Shown in pieces: positions 1 through 8,435 of a DNA stretch of 64,000 nucleotides. Numbering within the stretch: the stretch's first letter is position 1; each line of letters begins with the position of its first letter. Below the pieces are notes generated by a model. The model did not search any database. It saw only the letters and a list, made by a program, of their open reading frames with translations, and was not told the DNA's origin. This DNA is from Derxia lacustris (lineage in GTDB: Bacteria; Pseudomonadota; Gammaproteobacteria; Burkholderiales; Burkholderiaceae_E): the NCBI RefSeq assembly GCF_002105195.1, contig NZ_MUHU01000050.1:1-64000 (forward strand), read 5' to 3'. A program made the translations under genes and the position numbers.

Positions 1-229
1 GGTTCGCCCTGGGGGCGCTGCTATACTTCGCGGCTTTCGCCCGATTCTAGCAACCCGCCCGAAGCGGTCCCGCCCGACGGAAATCCCCGCTTGCAGCAGG
101 GCGTCGCGGCTGCGGTGGCCGAGCTGCACGGACGGGTCCGGAGCCCGGACCCGGCGGCTTTCGGCACTTGCCCGATCGGTCCCAAACTCCCATCGGCGGC
201 GTCTCGCACCGCTGCCCACAGCACCCAAC
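1..229. other. Leader region before cysS
   Basis: No convincing gene is visible in this first stretch. A TATACT hexamer at 22-27 resembles a sigma-70 -10 box and could belong to the cysS promoter, but no good -35 box lies at the right distance. The bases just before the cysS ATG hold no clear Shine-Dalgarno sequence. A 67-codon open frame on the minus strand has no recognisable content and is treated as chance. Confidence 0.3.
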
Positions 230-1606
230 ATGCTCCAGATCTTCAACACGCTGTCCCGGCGCAAGGAAATGTTCCGGCCCATCGTCGAAGGCGAAGTGCG
301 CATGTATGTGTGCGGCATGACCATCTACGACTACTGCCACATCGGGCATGCGCGGATGATGCTGGCCTTCGACGTGATCCAGCGCTGGCTGCGCGCGTCG
401 GGCTATCGCGTCACCTACGTGCGCAACATCACCGACGTGGACGACAAGATCATCCGGCGCGCGGTCGAGAACGGCGAAACCATCGGTTCGCTCACGTCGC
501 GCTTCATCGATGCGCTGCACGAGGACTCGGCCGCGCTCGGCATCCAGCAGCCCGATGTCGAGCCGCGCGCCACCGACCACATCCCGCAGATGCTCGCGAT
601 GATCGGCACGCTGCAACAGCGCGGCCATGCCTATCAGGCCGGCTCGGGCGACATGAACTATGCGGTGCGCAGCTTCGACGGCTACGGAAAGCTCTCGGGC
701 AAGTCGCTCGACGAGTTGCGTGCCGGCGAGCGCGTTGCGGTCGACGCCGACAAGCAGGATCCGCTCGATTTCGCCCTGTGGAAGCGCGCCAAGCCCGAGG
801 AGCCGCCCGAGGCCAAATGGGAATCGCCCTGGGGCAGTGGTCGGCCGGGCTGGCACATCGAGTGCTCGGCCATGGCCTGCGCCGTGCTCGGCGACACCTT
901 CGACATTCACGGCGGCGGCGCCGACCTCCAGTTCCCGCATCACGAGAACGAGATCGCGCAGTCGGAGGGCGCCAACGGCGTCACCTTCGCCAACTACTGG
1001 CTGCACAACGGCTTCGTCAATGTCAACGACGAGAAGATGTCGAAGTCGCTCGGCAACTTCTTCACCATCCGCGACGTGCTCAAGACGGTCGATGCGGAAG
1101 TGCTGCGCTTCTTCCTGCTGCGCACGCACTACCGCAGCCAGTTCAACTTCGCCGACACGCTGATCGACGACGCCAGGGCCGGGCTCGGCCGGCTCTACAC
1201 GGCGCTCGGTGCGGTCGCGGCCGATGCCGAGCCGCTCGACTGGAACGACGCCTTCGCCCAGCGTTTCCGCGAGGCGATGGACGACGACTTCAACACGCCG
1301 GTCGCGGTCGCGACGCTGTTCGAGCTGGCGTCGGAAGTGAACCGCACCGGCAGTGCGGTGCTGGCGCGCCAGCTCAAGCAGCTGGCTGGCGTGCTCGGCA
1401 TCGGCCAGCGCGAGCCGCGCGAATTCTTCCAGGGCGGCGCGGTCGCCGATGACGAGGCGGCAGAGATCGAGGCGGCCATCGCGGCGCGCATCGCGGCCAA
1501 GAAGGCGCGCGACTTTGCCGCCGCCGACCGCATCCGCGACGAGCTCAAGGCGCGCGGCATCCTCCTCGAAGACAGCCCGCAGGGAAGCACATGGCGACGC
1601 GCGTGA
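230..1606 (+). CDS. cysS: Cysteinyl-tRNA synthetase
   Basis: A 458-residue class I aminoacyl-tRNA synthetase that charges tRNA-Cys with cysteine in the cytoplasm. The class I signatures are intact: HIGH at residues 37-40 and KMSKS at 269-273. Cys28 and the later motifs with HIEC and PHHENE supply the usual zinc ligands that select cysteine. The C-terminal helical anticodon-binding region is complete and length is normal for the family. The start at the first ATG gives the standard N-terminus (MLQIFNT). The next gene begins 16 bases before this one ends, so the two are probably translated together. Confidence 0.97.
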   Translation: MLQIFNTLSRRKEMFRPIVEGEVRMYVCGMTIYDYCHIGHARMMLAFDVIQRWLRASGYRVTYVRNITDVDDKIIRRAVENGETIGSLTSRFIDALHEDSAALGIQQPDVEPRATDHIPQMLAMIGTLQQRGHAYQAGSGDMNYAVRSFDGYGKLSGKSLDELRAGERVAVDADKQDPLDFALWKRAKPEEPPEAKWESPWGSGRPGWHIECSAMACAVLGDTFDIHGGGADLQFPHHENEIAQSEGANGVTFANYWLHNGFVNVNDEKMSKSLGNFFTIRDVLKTVDAEVLRFFLLRTHYRSQFNFADTLIDDARAGLGRLYTALGAVAADAEPLDWNDAFAQRFREAMDDDFNTPVAVATLFELASEVNRTGSAVLARQLKQLAGVLGIGQREPREFFQGGAVADDEAAEIEAAIAARIAAKKARDFAAADRIRDELKARGILLEDSPQGSTWRRA

Positions 1607-2316
1607 AGGCGACGGACGGTTCGGTCAAGTCGGTCGCGCTCAAGCGCTCCAAGATCATCGAGGCGGTCGAAACCGTCGCGCTGGTCACGCCGGTGGGCGT
1701 GGCGCCGGCCTACTGGGACGAGGCGCGCGAGGCGCTGATCGACCGCGACCGGATCATGCGCAAGCTGATTCCGCAGTACGCGGGCCTGCACCTCAGCTCG
1801 CGCGGCGAGCCCTTCACCACGCTGGCGCGGGCCATCGTCGGTCAGCAGATTTCGACCAAGTCGGCCGATGCGATCTGGGGCCGCTTCAGTGTCGCCTGCG
1901 GTGAAGTGGCGCCCGAACGCGTCGCGGCAATGACGCCCGAGGCGCTGGCCGGCTGCGGCCTGAGCAAGCGCAAGACCGACTACTTGCGCGACCTGGCGCT
2001 GCACTTTGCCGACGGCCAGATCCATGCGCACGACTGGCATGCGATGGACGACGAAGCCATCATCGGCGAGCTCACGTCCATCCGCGGCATCGGCCGCTGG
2101 ACCGCCGAGATGTTCCTGATCTTCAACCTGATGCGCCCGAACGTCTTTCCCATCGACGATCTCGGGCTGCTCAAGGCCATCGGGCTGCACTACTTCAGCG
2201 GCGAGCCGGTCACGCGCAGCGAGGCGCGTGAAGTGGCCGCCAACTGGGAGCCGTGGCGTACCGTCGCCACCTGGTATCTGTGGCGCAGCCTCGATCCGAT
2301 TCCGGTTGAATACTAA
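1591..2316 (+). CDS. DNA-3-methyladenine glycosylase II family (AlkA/HhH-GPD) protein
   Basis: A 241-residue base-excision repair glycosylase of the helix-hairpin-helix GPD superfamily, which removes alkylated purines from DNA. The hairpin motif is clear around residues 160-175 (SIRGIGRWTAEM), followed by the catalytic Asp near residue 188 in FPIDDLGLL. It lacks the C-terminal Cys4 iron-sulfur loop of Nth/MutY, which fits the AlkA-like single-domain subgroup. The start overlaps cysS by 16 bases. This cysS-glycosylase-accA-tilS order is typical of Burkholderiales. Substrate range cannot be told from sequence. Confidence 0.9.
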   Translation: MATRVKATDGSVKSVALKRSKIIEAVETVALVTPVGVAPAYWDEAREALIDRDRIMRKLIPQYAGLHLSSRGEPFTTLARAIVGQQISTKSADAIWGRFSVACGEVAPERVAAMTPEALAGCGLSKRKTDYLRDLALHFADGQIHAHDWHAMDDEAIIGELTSIRGIGRWTAEMFLIFNLMRPNVFPIDDLGLLKAIGLHYFSGEPVTRSEAREVAANWEPWRTVATWYLWRSLDPIPVEY

Positions 2317-2319
2317 TGA

Positions 2320-2335
2320 ATTCGCAATTGCGAAT
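2320..2335. promoter_or_regulatory. Perfect 16-bp palindrome upstream of accA
   Basis: The 16 bases ATTCGCAATTGCGAAT read the same on both strands. They lie between the glycosylase stop codon and the accA ribosome-binding site, in a locally AT-richer patch. The size and symmetry suit a dimeric repressor site, but no regulator can be named. Confidence 0.4.
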
Positions 2336-2355
2336 CGTTGAATGAAAGGGGCCGT

Positions 2356-3324
2356 GTGAAAGCGACTTTTCTCGAATTCGAACAATCGGTTTCCGAGCTG
2401 GAAACCAAGATCGAAGAATTGCGGTTCGTGCAGAACGATTCCGCCGTCGATATCTCGGAAGAAATCCGCCGACTGCAAAAGAAGTCGGAAGGATTGACCA
2501 AGGAAATCTACAGCAAGCTCACGCCGTGGCAGGTTTCGCAGGTGGCGCGCCATCCGCAGCGGCCGTACACGCTCGATTACATCCGCGAAATCTTTACCGA
2601 TTTCCACGAACTGCACGGCGACCGCAGCTTTGCCGACGACAAGTCGATCGTGGGCGGGTTGGCGCGCTTCAACGGCCAGTCGGTGATGGTGCTGGGGCAT
2701 CAGAAGGGCCGTGACGTCAAGGAGCGCACGCTGCGCAACTTCGGCATGCCCAAGCCCGAGGGCTATCGCAAGGCGCTGCGGCTGATGCGTCTGGCCGAGA
2801 AATTCAATCTGCCGATCTTCACTTTCGTCGATACGCCGGGGGCTTATCCGGGTATCGATGCGGAAGAGCGCGGCCAATCCGAAGCCATTGGCCACAATCT
2901 CTATGCCATGGCCGAATTGCAGGTGCCGATCATCACCACCATCATCGGTGAAGGCGGTTCAGGCGGCGCGCTGGCGATTGCCATGGGCGACAGCGTGTTG
3001 ATGCTGCAATTCGCCACCTATTCGGTCATTTCGCCCGAAGGTTGCGCATCCATTCTCTGGAAGAGCGCCGACAAGGCGCCCGAAGCGGCCGAAACCCTGG
3101 GCATTACCGCGCATCGCCTGAAGGCGCTCGGCCTGATCGACAAGATCGTCAACGAGCCGCTTGGCGGTGCGCATCGCGATCCGCAGGCGATGGCGCAATT
3201 GCTCAAGCGCGCGCTGGCTGATGCGTTGCGGCAATTCCAGGGCGTGAAGGTGAAAGACCTGCTCGCCGTGCGCCACGAACGCATCATGGGTTATGGAAAG
3301 TTCAAGGAAACCGGCGGCGTCTGA
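2356..3324 (+). CDS. accA: Acetyl-CoA carboxylase carboxyltransferase subunit alpha
   Basis: A 322-residue alpha subunit of the carboxyltransferase that makes malonyl-CoA with AccD, the first step of fatty acid synthesis. The N-terminal helices (FLEFEQSVSELETKIEELRF) and the crotonase-fold core with GEGGSGGALA near residue 200 are typical. A GTG at 2356 is chosen over an in-frame TTG at 2338: AAGGGG sits about 5 bases before the GTG, and family members start at the same place. The gene ends inside the start of tilS. A 16-bp palindrome lies directly upstream. Confidence 0.95.
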   Translation: MKATFLEFEQSVSELETKIEELRFVQNDSAVDISEEIRRLQKKSEGLTKEIYSKLTPWQVSQVARHPQRPYTLDYIREIFTDFHELHGDRSFADDKSIVGGLARFNGQSVMVLGHQKGRDVKERTLRNFGMPKPEGYRKALRLMRLAEKFNLPIFTFVDTPGAYPGIDAEERGQSEAIGHNLYAMAELQVPIITTIIGEGGSGGALAIAMGDSVLMLQFATYSVISPEGCASILWKSADKAPEAAETLGITAHRLKALGLIDKIVNEPLGGAHRDPQAMAQLLKRALADALRQFQGVKVKDLLAVRHERIMGYGKFKETGGV

Positions 3325-4711
3325 TCCGCCCTCAGGCGCGCTCGGCGGCCGGGAGGGTGCCGGCGCGCTGCCCAGAGCCGTCGCTGCCGAGTGCGCGCGA
3401 CGGCTTTTGTTTTTGCGCGAGCGCGGTGTCGCGGTGGCCTGCTCGGGCGGACGCGATTCGGCGGCGCTGCTGCATGCGCTGGCCGGGCCTGCGCGCGAGC
3501 ATGGCTTCCGGCTGATCTGCCTGCATGTCGATCACGGCTTGCAGGAGCAGTCGGCGGGCTGGGTCGGGCAGGTGGCGCAGCTCGCGGCGGGGCTCGGCGT
3601 CGAGTTCGATCATCGTCGGGTGACGGTCGGCAGCACGCGCGGGCAGGGCCTGGAAGCGGCGGCGCGCAGCGCGCGCTATGCGGCGCTGCAAGCGATGTGC
3701 GCTGCGCATGGCGTGGGCGTGCTGGCGGTCGGGCATCACGCGCTCGATCAGGCCGAAACGCTGCTGATGCGGCTGCTGCGCGGCAGCGGTCCGCGCGGTC
3801 TGGCCGGCATGCGCGACTGGCGCGATCCGGCTGCCGACCGTCCGGCGCACTGGCGGCCGATGCTGGCGCTGCATCCGCAGGCGATAGCCGCCTATGCCGC
3901 CGCCCATGCCATCGCGCATGTCGACGATCCGACCAATGCGCTGCACGACCAGCTGCGCAATGCGCTGCGGCATCGGGTGCTGGCGCCGCTGCTCGACATC
4001 GCGCCGCATGCGCTCGACACGCTCGGTCGCAGCGCCCGGCTGCTCGGTGCCGCCGATGCCAGCCTCGAAAACCTCATCGCCGCCGATCTGGCCGCCTGCC
4101 GGCTGCCCGATGCCAGTGCGCCGACGCTCAGCCTGACCGCGCTGGCGGCGCTCGACAGTTACCGGCGTGGCAGCGTGCTCCAGCGCTGGCTCGAAGCGGC
4201 CGGCTGCGCGCCACCGCCCGAAGCCTGGCTCGATCAGGCCTGGCGCCAGCTGTCGCAGGCCGCCGCCGACAGCGCACCCGATCTGCGCTGGCAACAGCAC
4301 CAGCTGCTGCGGCATCGCGACCGCGTCGCCTGTCTGCCGGCCTTCGAGCCGCCCGCAGCCGAAGCGCAACTGCGCTGGGACGGCGAACCGAGCTGGACGC
4401 TGCCGCAATGGCGCGGCGCCTGGCAGTTCGTGCCGGCAGCGGTCGGCATTCCGGGTGCGCTGCTCAGAACGGCGCCGTTGCGCGCCGTGGCGCGTTCGGG
4501 CGGCGAGCGGCTGCGCATCGATCCGCGCCGCCCGAGCCGCTCGCTGCGGCAGTGGTATCAGTCGCTCGACGTGCCGCCCTGGCAGCGGCAGCGCGCGCCG
4601 CTGCTCTGGCTGGGCCGCACGCTGCTGCATGTGCCCGGCGTGGGCAGCGCCTGTGAACCGGTCACAAGCGGCGACGACTGCTGGCAGCTCGGCTGGCGCA
4701 GCGACGCGTGA
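3293..4711 (+). CDS. tilS: tRNA(Ile)-lysidine synthetase
   Basis: An enzyme of up to 472 residues that ligates lysine to C34 of the minor tRNA-Ile(CAU), making it read AUA. The PP-loop ATP-pyrophosphatase motif SGGRDS lies at about residues 50-56 and the HHALDQAETLLMRLLRG motif follows. A middle substrate-binding domain and a C-terminal domain (SLRQWYQSLDVPPWQR) complete the TilS architecture. The start is uncertain: the ATG used overlaps accA by 32 bases, and an in-frame TTG or GTG just before the PP-loop could also serve. It is convergent with ahpD, with only 18 bases between them. Confidence 0.93.
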   Translation: MESSRKPAASDPPSGALGGREGAGALPRAVAAECARRLLFLRERGVAVACSGGRDSAALLHALAGPAREHGFRLICLHVDHGLQEQSAGWVGQVAQLAAGLGVEFDHRRVTVGSTRGQGLEAAARSARYAALQAMCAAHGVGVLAVGHHALDQAETLLMRLLRGSGPRGLAGMRDWRDPAADRPAHWRPMLALHPQAIAAYAAAHAIAHVDDPTNALHDQLRNALRHRVLAPLLDIAPHALDTLGRSARLLGAADASLENLIAADLAACRLPDASAPTLSLTALAALDSYRRGSVLQRWLEAAGCAPPPEAWLDQAWRQLSQAAADSAPDLRWQQHQLLRHRDRVACLPAFEPPAAEAQLRWDGEPSWTLPQWRGAWQFVPAAVGIPGALLRTAPLRAVARSGGERLRIDPRRPSRSLRQWYQSLDVPPWQRQRAPLLWLGRTLLHVPGVGSACEPVTSGDDCWQLGWRSDA

Positions 4712-4729
4712 ATCGCGCGCCGGCTGCGC

Positions 4730-5254
4730 TCAGAGCCCTTCGGCTGCCAGCACCTGCGCGGCGGCATTCACCACGGCGGCGATGCGGCCCACGTCCTTCA
4801 GCTGCTGCATGGTCAGACCGTTCTCGCGCAGCAGTTCGTAGTGGCTCTTGATGCAGAAATGGCACTTGCCCACCACCGACGCCGCCAGCGCGAACAGCTC
4901 GAAATTGACCTTGGTCGTGCCGCCATGCGAGGCGTAGGCGTTCATGCGCAGCTGGGCCGGCGAGCCTTGCAGCTCCTTGTCGCCGGTGAATTCGGCGAAC
5001 GGGTAATAGGCGTTGTTCATGCCCATGAGCGCCGCCGCCGTGAGCGCGCCGTTCAGCTCGGCTTCGGGCAGCGCGCCCGAGGTGCGGATCGCGTCGGTGA
5101 TGAACTTCGACTTGGCTGCGAATGCCGCCGCCAGTGCCGCGCCGACCGCCTGCTCGGGCGCGAGCGACGAACGCGCGATCACGCCGTCCAGATTCAGGCG
5201 AATGTCCTTCGCATAATCGGGAATGGCAGCCTTGATCGATGTCAGAAATTCCAT
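4730..5254 (-). CDS. ahpD: Alkyl hydroperoxide reductase AhpD (carboxymuconolactone decarboxylase fold)
   Basis: A 174-residue all-helical protein of the AhpD family. In mycobacteria AhpD reduces AhpC and is itself reduced by a dihydrolipoamide carrier. The redox motif is visible as C131-HF-C134 in KCHFCIKSH, at nearly the same positions as in the mycobacterial enzyme. It lies downstream of ahpC on the same strand, with 99 bases between them that contain a strong hairpin terminator. Expression is therefore probably partly uncoupled from ahpC. Confidence 0.92.
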   Translation of the reverse strand: MEFLTSIKAAIPDYAKDIRLNLDGVIARSSLAPEQAVGAALAAAFAAKSKFITDAIRTSGALPEAELNGALTAAALMGMNNAYYPFAEFTGDKELQGSPAQLRMNAYASHGGTTKVNFELFALAASVVGKCHFCIKSHYELLRENGLTMQQLKDVGRIAAVVNAAAQVLAAEGL

Positions 5255-5279
5255 TGCTATCTCCTATCGGGCGCAGATT

Positions 5280-5302
5280 AAAAAACCCGCCGGGGGCGGG
5301 TT
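5280..5302 (-). terminator. Rho-independent terminator between ahpC and ahpD
   Basis: Read on the minus strand, AACCCGCC and GGCGGGTT form an 8-bp perfect stem with a CCC loop, followed by more T residues. It lies after ahpC and before ahpD, so it should end most ahpC transcripts. It may let only a fraction continue into ahpD. Confidence 0.8.
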
Positions 5303-5353
5303 GCGCGGCGAGCGACCACGGGATCGCTCGCAACGGGCTGGCGGTAAAGCCGA

Positions 5354-5902
5354 TTACAGCGTGGCGCCGCCGACGCCGCGGTTGCAGGGGCAGAGCTCGT
5401 CGGTTTGCAGGCCGTCGAGCAAGCGCAGGATTTCTTCCGGCGAACGACCGACGTTCAGGCTGTTGACCGAAACGTGCTGGATGGTGTTGTCCGGATCGAC
5501 GATGAAGGTGGCGCGCAGGGCGACGCCAGCCGACTTTTCACGCACGCCGAGTTGGTCGACCAGCGAGCCGGTCACGTCGGCGAACTGGTAGTGACCCAGC
5601 TTGTCGAGGTCCTTGTGCTCACGGCGCCAGGCCAGCTTGCAGAACTCGTTGTCGGTCGAGCCGCCGAGCAGCACGGCGTCGCGGTCGGCGAAGTCGGCAG
5701 CCAGCTTGTTGAAGCCGACGATTTCGGTCGGGCACACGAAGGTGAAGTCCTTCGGGTAGAAATAAATGATCTTCCACTTGCCGGCGAAGCTGGCTTCGGT
5801 GATCTCTTCAAACGCCGACACACCGTTTTCTTCGTGGTGATTGAAGCCGGGCTTGACGCCAACAACGCTGAAAGCTTCGAGTTTGTCGCCAACGGTTTTC
5901 AT
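5354..5902 (-). CDS. ahpC: Peroxiredoxin AhpC (AhpD-dependent type)
   Basis: A 182-residue typical 2-Cys peroxiredoxin that reduces hydrogen peroxide, alkyl hydroperoxides and probably peroxynitrite. The peroxidatic Cys57 lies in FTFVCPTE. The C-terminus carries the double-cysteine motif C171-P-C173, as in mycobacterial AhpC, which works with AhpD rather than AhpF. The presence of ahpD next door supports that pairing. The start at 5902 (MKTVGDKLEAF) gives the family N-terminus. A frame extended upstream to 5977 is rejected as non-homologous leader. A promoter is visible at 6005-6032. Confidence 0.95.
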   Translation of the reverse strand: MKTVGDKLEAFSVVGVKPGFNHHEENGVSAFEEITEASFAGKWKIIYFYPKDFTFVCPTEIVGFNKLAADFADRDAVLLGGSTDNEFCKLAWRREHKDLDKLGHYQFADVTGSLVDQLGVREKSAGVALRATFIVDPDNTIQHVSVNSLNVGRSPEEILRLLDGLQTDELCPCNRGVGGATL

Positions 5903-6004
5903 GGGCAGATCCTGATGATGTGGAAAAGGTGGCAAGACCGATGGCCTTGCCGGACTGCGGCCGCGCGCACCACTCAATCAGTGCCGCAGCGACGCGATGG
6001 CCGA

Positions 6005-6032
6005 ATACTAAGCTATCGAAACACCTTGTCTA
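6005..6032 (-). promoter_or_regulatory. Predicted sigma-70 promoter of ahpC
   Basis: On the minus strand TAGACA (6027-6032, five of six matches to TTGACA) is followed after 16 bases by TAGTAT (6005-6010, four of six). The predicted start is about 100 bases before the ahpC ATG. ATAG and CTAT tetrads occur nearby, but not in the spacing that would define an OxyR site. Confidence 0.5.
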
Positions 6033-6070
6033 ATTGATTTTGCATAAATCGCTCATAGAGCGTCGAGCCA

Positions 6071-7465
6071 TCAGGCGGCGTCGTCTTCGGCGCCCTTGCG
6101 TGGCGGCTTGCGCGTCGCCGGCTCGCTGCCGATCGGCAGTTCGACCGTGATGGCCAGCCCACCTTGCGGCCGGTTCACCACCCGCCAGGCGCCGCCCATG
6201 CGCTGAATCACGCGCTCGACGATCGCCAGCCCAAGCCCGGCGCCGGTCGCTTCGGTGCGCGCGATCTCGCCGCGCGTGAACGGCCGCTTGATGCGCTCCA
6301 GATCCTCTTCCGCCACGCCCGGGCCGCTGTCGACCACTTCGAGCACCGCCATCTGCCCTTGTCGACGCAGCCAGACCTCGATCTGCGCCGGAGCATCGTC
6401 GCGCCGGCCGTACTTGCGCGCGTTGTCCACCAGATTGGCGACCAGACGTGTCAGATCGGTTTCATGGCCCATCACGATCACGTCCGGCGCGACATGCGGC
6501 TCGACCTGCGCGCCTTGCCGGGCGACCAGTTCGGCCTGGCCCAGCACGATGCTGCTCAGGTCGACCGGTGCGGCGCTGCCCGCCTTTTGCGGCCGGGCAA
6601 AGTCGAGAAACTGCGCCACGATCTTGTCCATCTGCATGATGTCGGCGGCCATCGCATCGCGCGTGTCGGCGCTGATCGGCGCCATCTCGATTTCGAGCGT
6701 GAGCCGCGCGAGTGGCGTGCGCAGGTCGTGCGAGATGCCGGCCAGGATCAGCGTGCGATCGGCCTCGATGCGCTGCAGGTCGTCGACCATGCGGTTGAAG
6801 CTGTCGTTCAGTTCGCGGATTTCGCGCAGATTGCTGCGACCGAGCGGCCGTGGGCGCTTGCCGTGCGACAGCTCGCGCACCGCACGGGTGAGCCGGGCGA
6901 TTGGCTGATTGACCAGTCCGACGATGACCGCCGCGCCGGCCAGCGACAGCACCAGCGCCACGGCGGCCCAGAACGCCCATTGCACGCCCGGAAAACGCTC
7001 GATGCGGTCACGCGCCAGCACGACCCAGTAGTCGTCCTGGTCGATGGAAAAGCTCACCCAGAAACCCTGCACACCGTTGACCCGGCCGGCGATGTGCGTC
7101 GCCGGCCCGAGCTGCTCGACCATGTAGCGCTCAAGTCCGTCGAAGATGGGCTCGCGCGGCAGCGGCTCGATGACATCGTCGGGCTCGACGGCGTAGATGC
7201 GGATCGATTCGTTGTCGGCCAGATCGGCGAGCAGGGCGCCGCGATGCTTGGGCGCGGAATGCAGCACCGCCGCCCGCGTGATGTTGACGATGGAGGTGAG
7301 GTGCTGGCCAAGCTGCTCGATACGCGGTTCCAGCTCGATCGAGCGCAGCGTGAGCACCCAGGCCGTCAGGCTGAGCGTAAGCAGCAGGCCGATCAGCACG
7401 AAAGTGCGCCAGAACAGCCCGCCCGGCATGAGCGCCCGGAATCGGACGCGAAACGCGCGAATCAA
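6071..7465 (-). CDS. envZ: EnvZ/RisS-family sensor histidine kinase
   Basis: A 464-residue inner-membrane sensor kinase. A first membrane segment (about 19-41) and a second (about 165-185) flank a periplasmic sensor domain of about 120 residues. HAMP and dimerisation regions follow, with the phospho-acceptor His246 in GISHDLRTPLARL. The ATPase N, G1 and G2 boxes are present (NLVDNARKYG, DSGPGVAEEDL, GAGLGLAIV). It lies 59 bases downstream of its response regulator and should phosphorylate it. In Burkholderiales this pair is called EnvZ/OmpR or RisS/RisA. The signal sensed cannot be read from sequence. Confidence 0.9.
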   Translation of the reverse strand: MIRAFRVRFRALMPGGLFWRTFVLIGLLLTLSLTAWVLTLRSIELEPRIEQLGQHLTSIVNITRAAVLHSAPKHRGALLADLADNESIRIYAVEPDDVIEPLPREPIFDGLERYMVEQLGPATHIAGRVNGVQGFWVSFSIDQDDYWVVLARDRIERFPGVQWAFWAAVALVLSLAGAAVIVGLVNQPIARLTRAVRELSHGKRPRPLGRSNLREIRELNDSFNRMVDDLQRIEADRTLILAGISHDLRTPLARLTLEIEMAPISADTRDAMAADIMQMDKIVAQFLDFARPQKAGSAAPVDLSSIVLGQAELVARQGAQVEPHVAPDVIVMGHETDLTRLVANLVDNARKYGRRDDAPAQIEVWLRRQGQMAVLEVVDSGPGVAEEDLERIKRPFTRGEIARTEATGAGLGLAIVERVIQRMGGAWRVVNRPQGGLAITVELPIGSEPATRKPPRKGAEDDAA

Positions 7466-7524
7466 GATCGATCAGCCTCGCTGCGGGGGCCGATCGACGA
7501 TCAGGCAGATGGCCCGGGCCGGAC

Positions 7525-8256
7525 TCATTCCTTGCCTTCCGGCACGAACACATAGCCCAGACCCCAGACGGTCTGGATGTACTTCGGCTTCGACGGATCG
7601 GGTTCGATGATCTTGCGCAGCCGCGAGATCTGCACGTCGAGGCTGCGGTCGAAGACTTCGTATTCGCGGCCGCGCGCCAGCTCCATGAGCTTTTCGCGCG
7701 ACAGCGGAATCTTGGGATGACGCGCAAACACCTTCAGCACCGAGAACTCGCCGGTGGTGAGCTCGATCGGCACCTCGGTGTCGCCGGTCTTCTTCTTGAG
7801 CGCGCGGGTGGCGAGGTTGAGCGTGAAGTCGCCGAACACCACGGTGATGTCTTCCTGCGTCGGCGCGCCGGGCACTTCGGGCGGACCGCGCCGGCGCAGC
7901 ACCGCATTGATGCGGGCCAGCAGTTCGCGTGGATTGAAGGGCTTGGGCAGGTAATCGTCGGCGCCCATTTCGAGACCGATGATGCGGTCCACATCCTCGG
8001 CCTTGGCGGTGAGCATGATGATCGGCGTCTTGTCGCCGGCACCGCGCAGGCGCCGGCAGATGGCCAGACCGTCCTCGCCGGGGAGCATCAGGTCGAGCAC
8101 CAGCAGATCGAAGCGCTCGCGCATCCAGAGCTTGTTCATTGCCGTGGCGTCGGCCGCGACAAATACATTGAAGCCTTGCTCGGTCAGGTAGCGGCGGAGA
8201 AGGTCACGGAGTCGTTCGTCGTCGTCGACGACCAGCACGCGCTGGGACAAGGCCAT
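7525..8256 (-). CDS. ompR: OmpR/RisA-family response regulator
   Basis: A 243-residue DNA-binding response regulator. The receiver domain (1-125) has the acidic pocket VVDDDE, the phosphorylated Asp55 in VLDLMLPGEDGL, the conserved Thr in LTAKAED and Lys in PKPFNP. The C-terminal winged-helix domain (about 145-240) contains the recognition region REYEVFDRSLDVQISRLRK. It is first in a two-gene operon with the kinase gene. Autoregulation is plausible: the upstream region has a TGTTACATGGCTTACC stretch somewhat like an OmpR half-site pair, but this is weak. Confidence 0.93.
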   Translation of the reverse strand: MALSQRVLVVDDDERLRDLLRRYLTEQGFNVFVAADATAMNKLWMRERFDLLVLDLMLPGEDGLAICRRLRGAGDKTPIIMLTAKAEDVDRIIGLEMGADDYLPKPFNPRELLARINAVLRRRGPPEVPGAPTQEDITVVFGDFTLNLATRALKKKTGDTEVPIELTTGEFSVLKVFARHPKIPLSREKLMELARGREYEVFDRSLDVQISRLRKIIEPDPSKPKYIQTVWGLGYVFVPEGKE

Positions 8257-8435
8257 ATCGCCATCCTTTCTAGGTTTAGTCGCCCGATCCTACAAAGATA
8301 GCGATGCAGGTACGGGCAGGGGACAGTCAATCTGACAGGCTGTTACATGGCTTACCCGACTTGTGCCAGGGCTGGGAAAGGCCCCGCAAGTCGTCGGATA
8401 AACTCAAGCCATCGCAATTTTTCTCTCCTTTCGAC

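Noticed and set aside
21..224. A 67-codon minus-strand frame before cysS
   Set aside because: It has low complexity, no ribosome-binding site and no family resemblance.
5354..5977. A longer ahpC reading frame starting at 5977
   Set aside because: The extra 25 residues are not homologous to peroxiredoxins, and the internal ATG at 5902 gives the exact family N-terminus and length.
6005..6061. ATAG and CTAT tetrads near the ahpC promoter suggesting an OxyR site
   Set aside because: The tetrads are not arranged with the regular spacing of an OxyR site. OxyR control of ahpC is likely from biology but not shown here.
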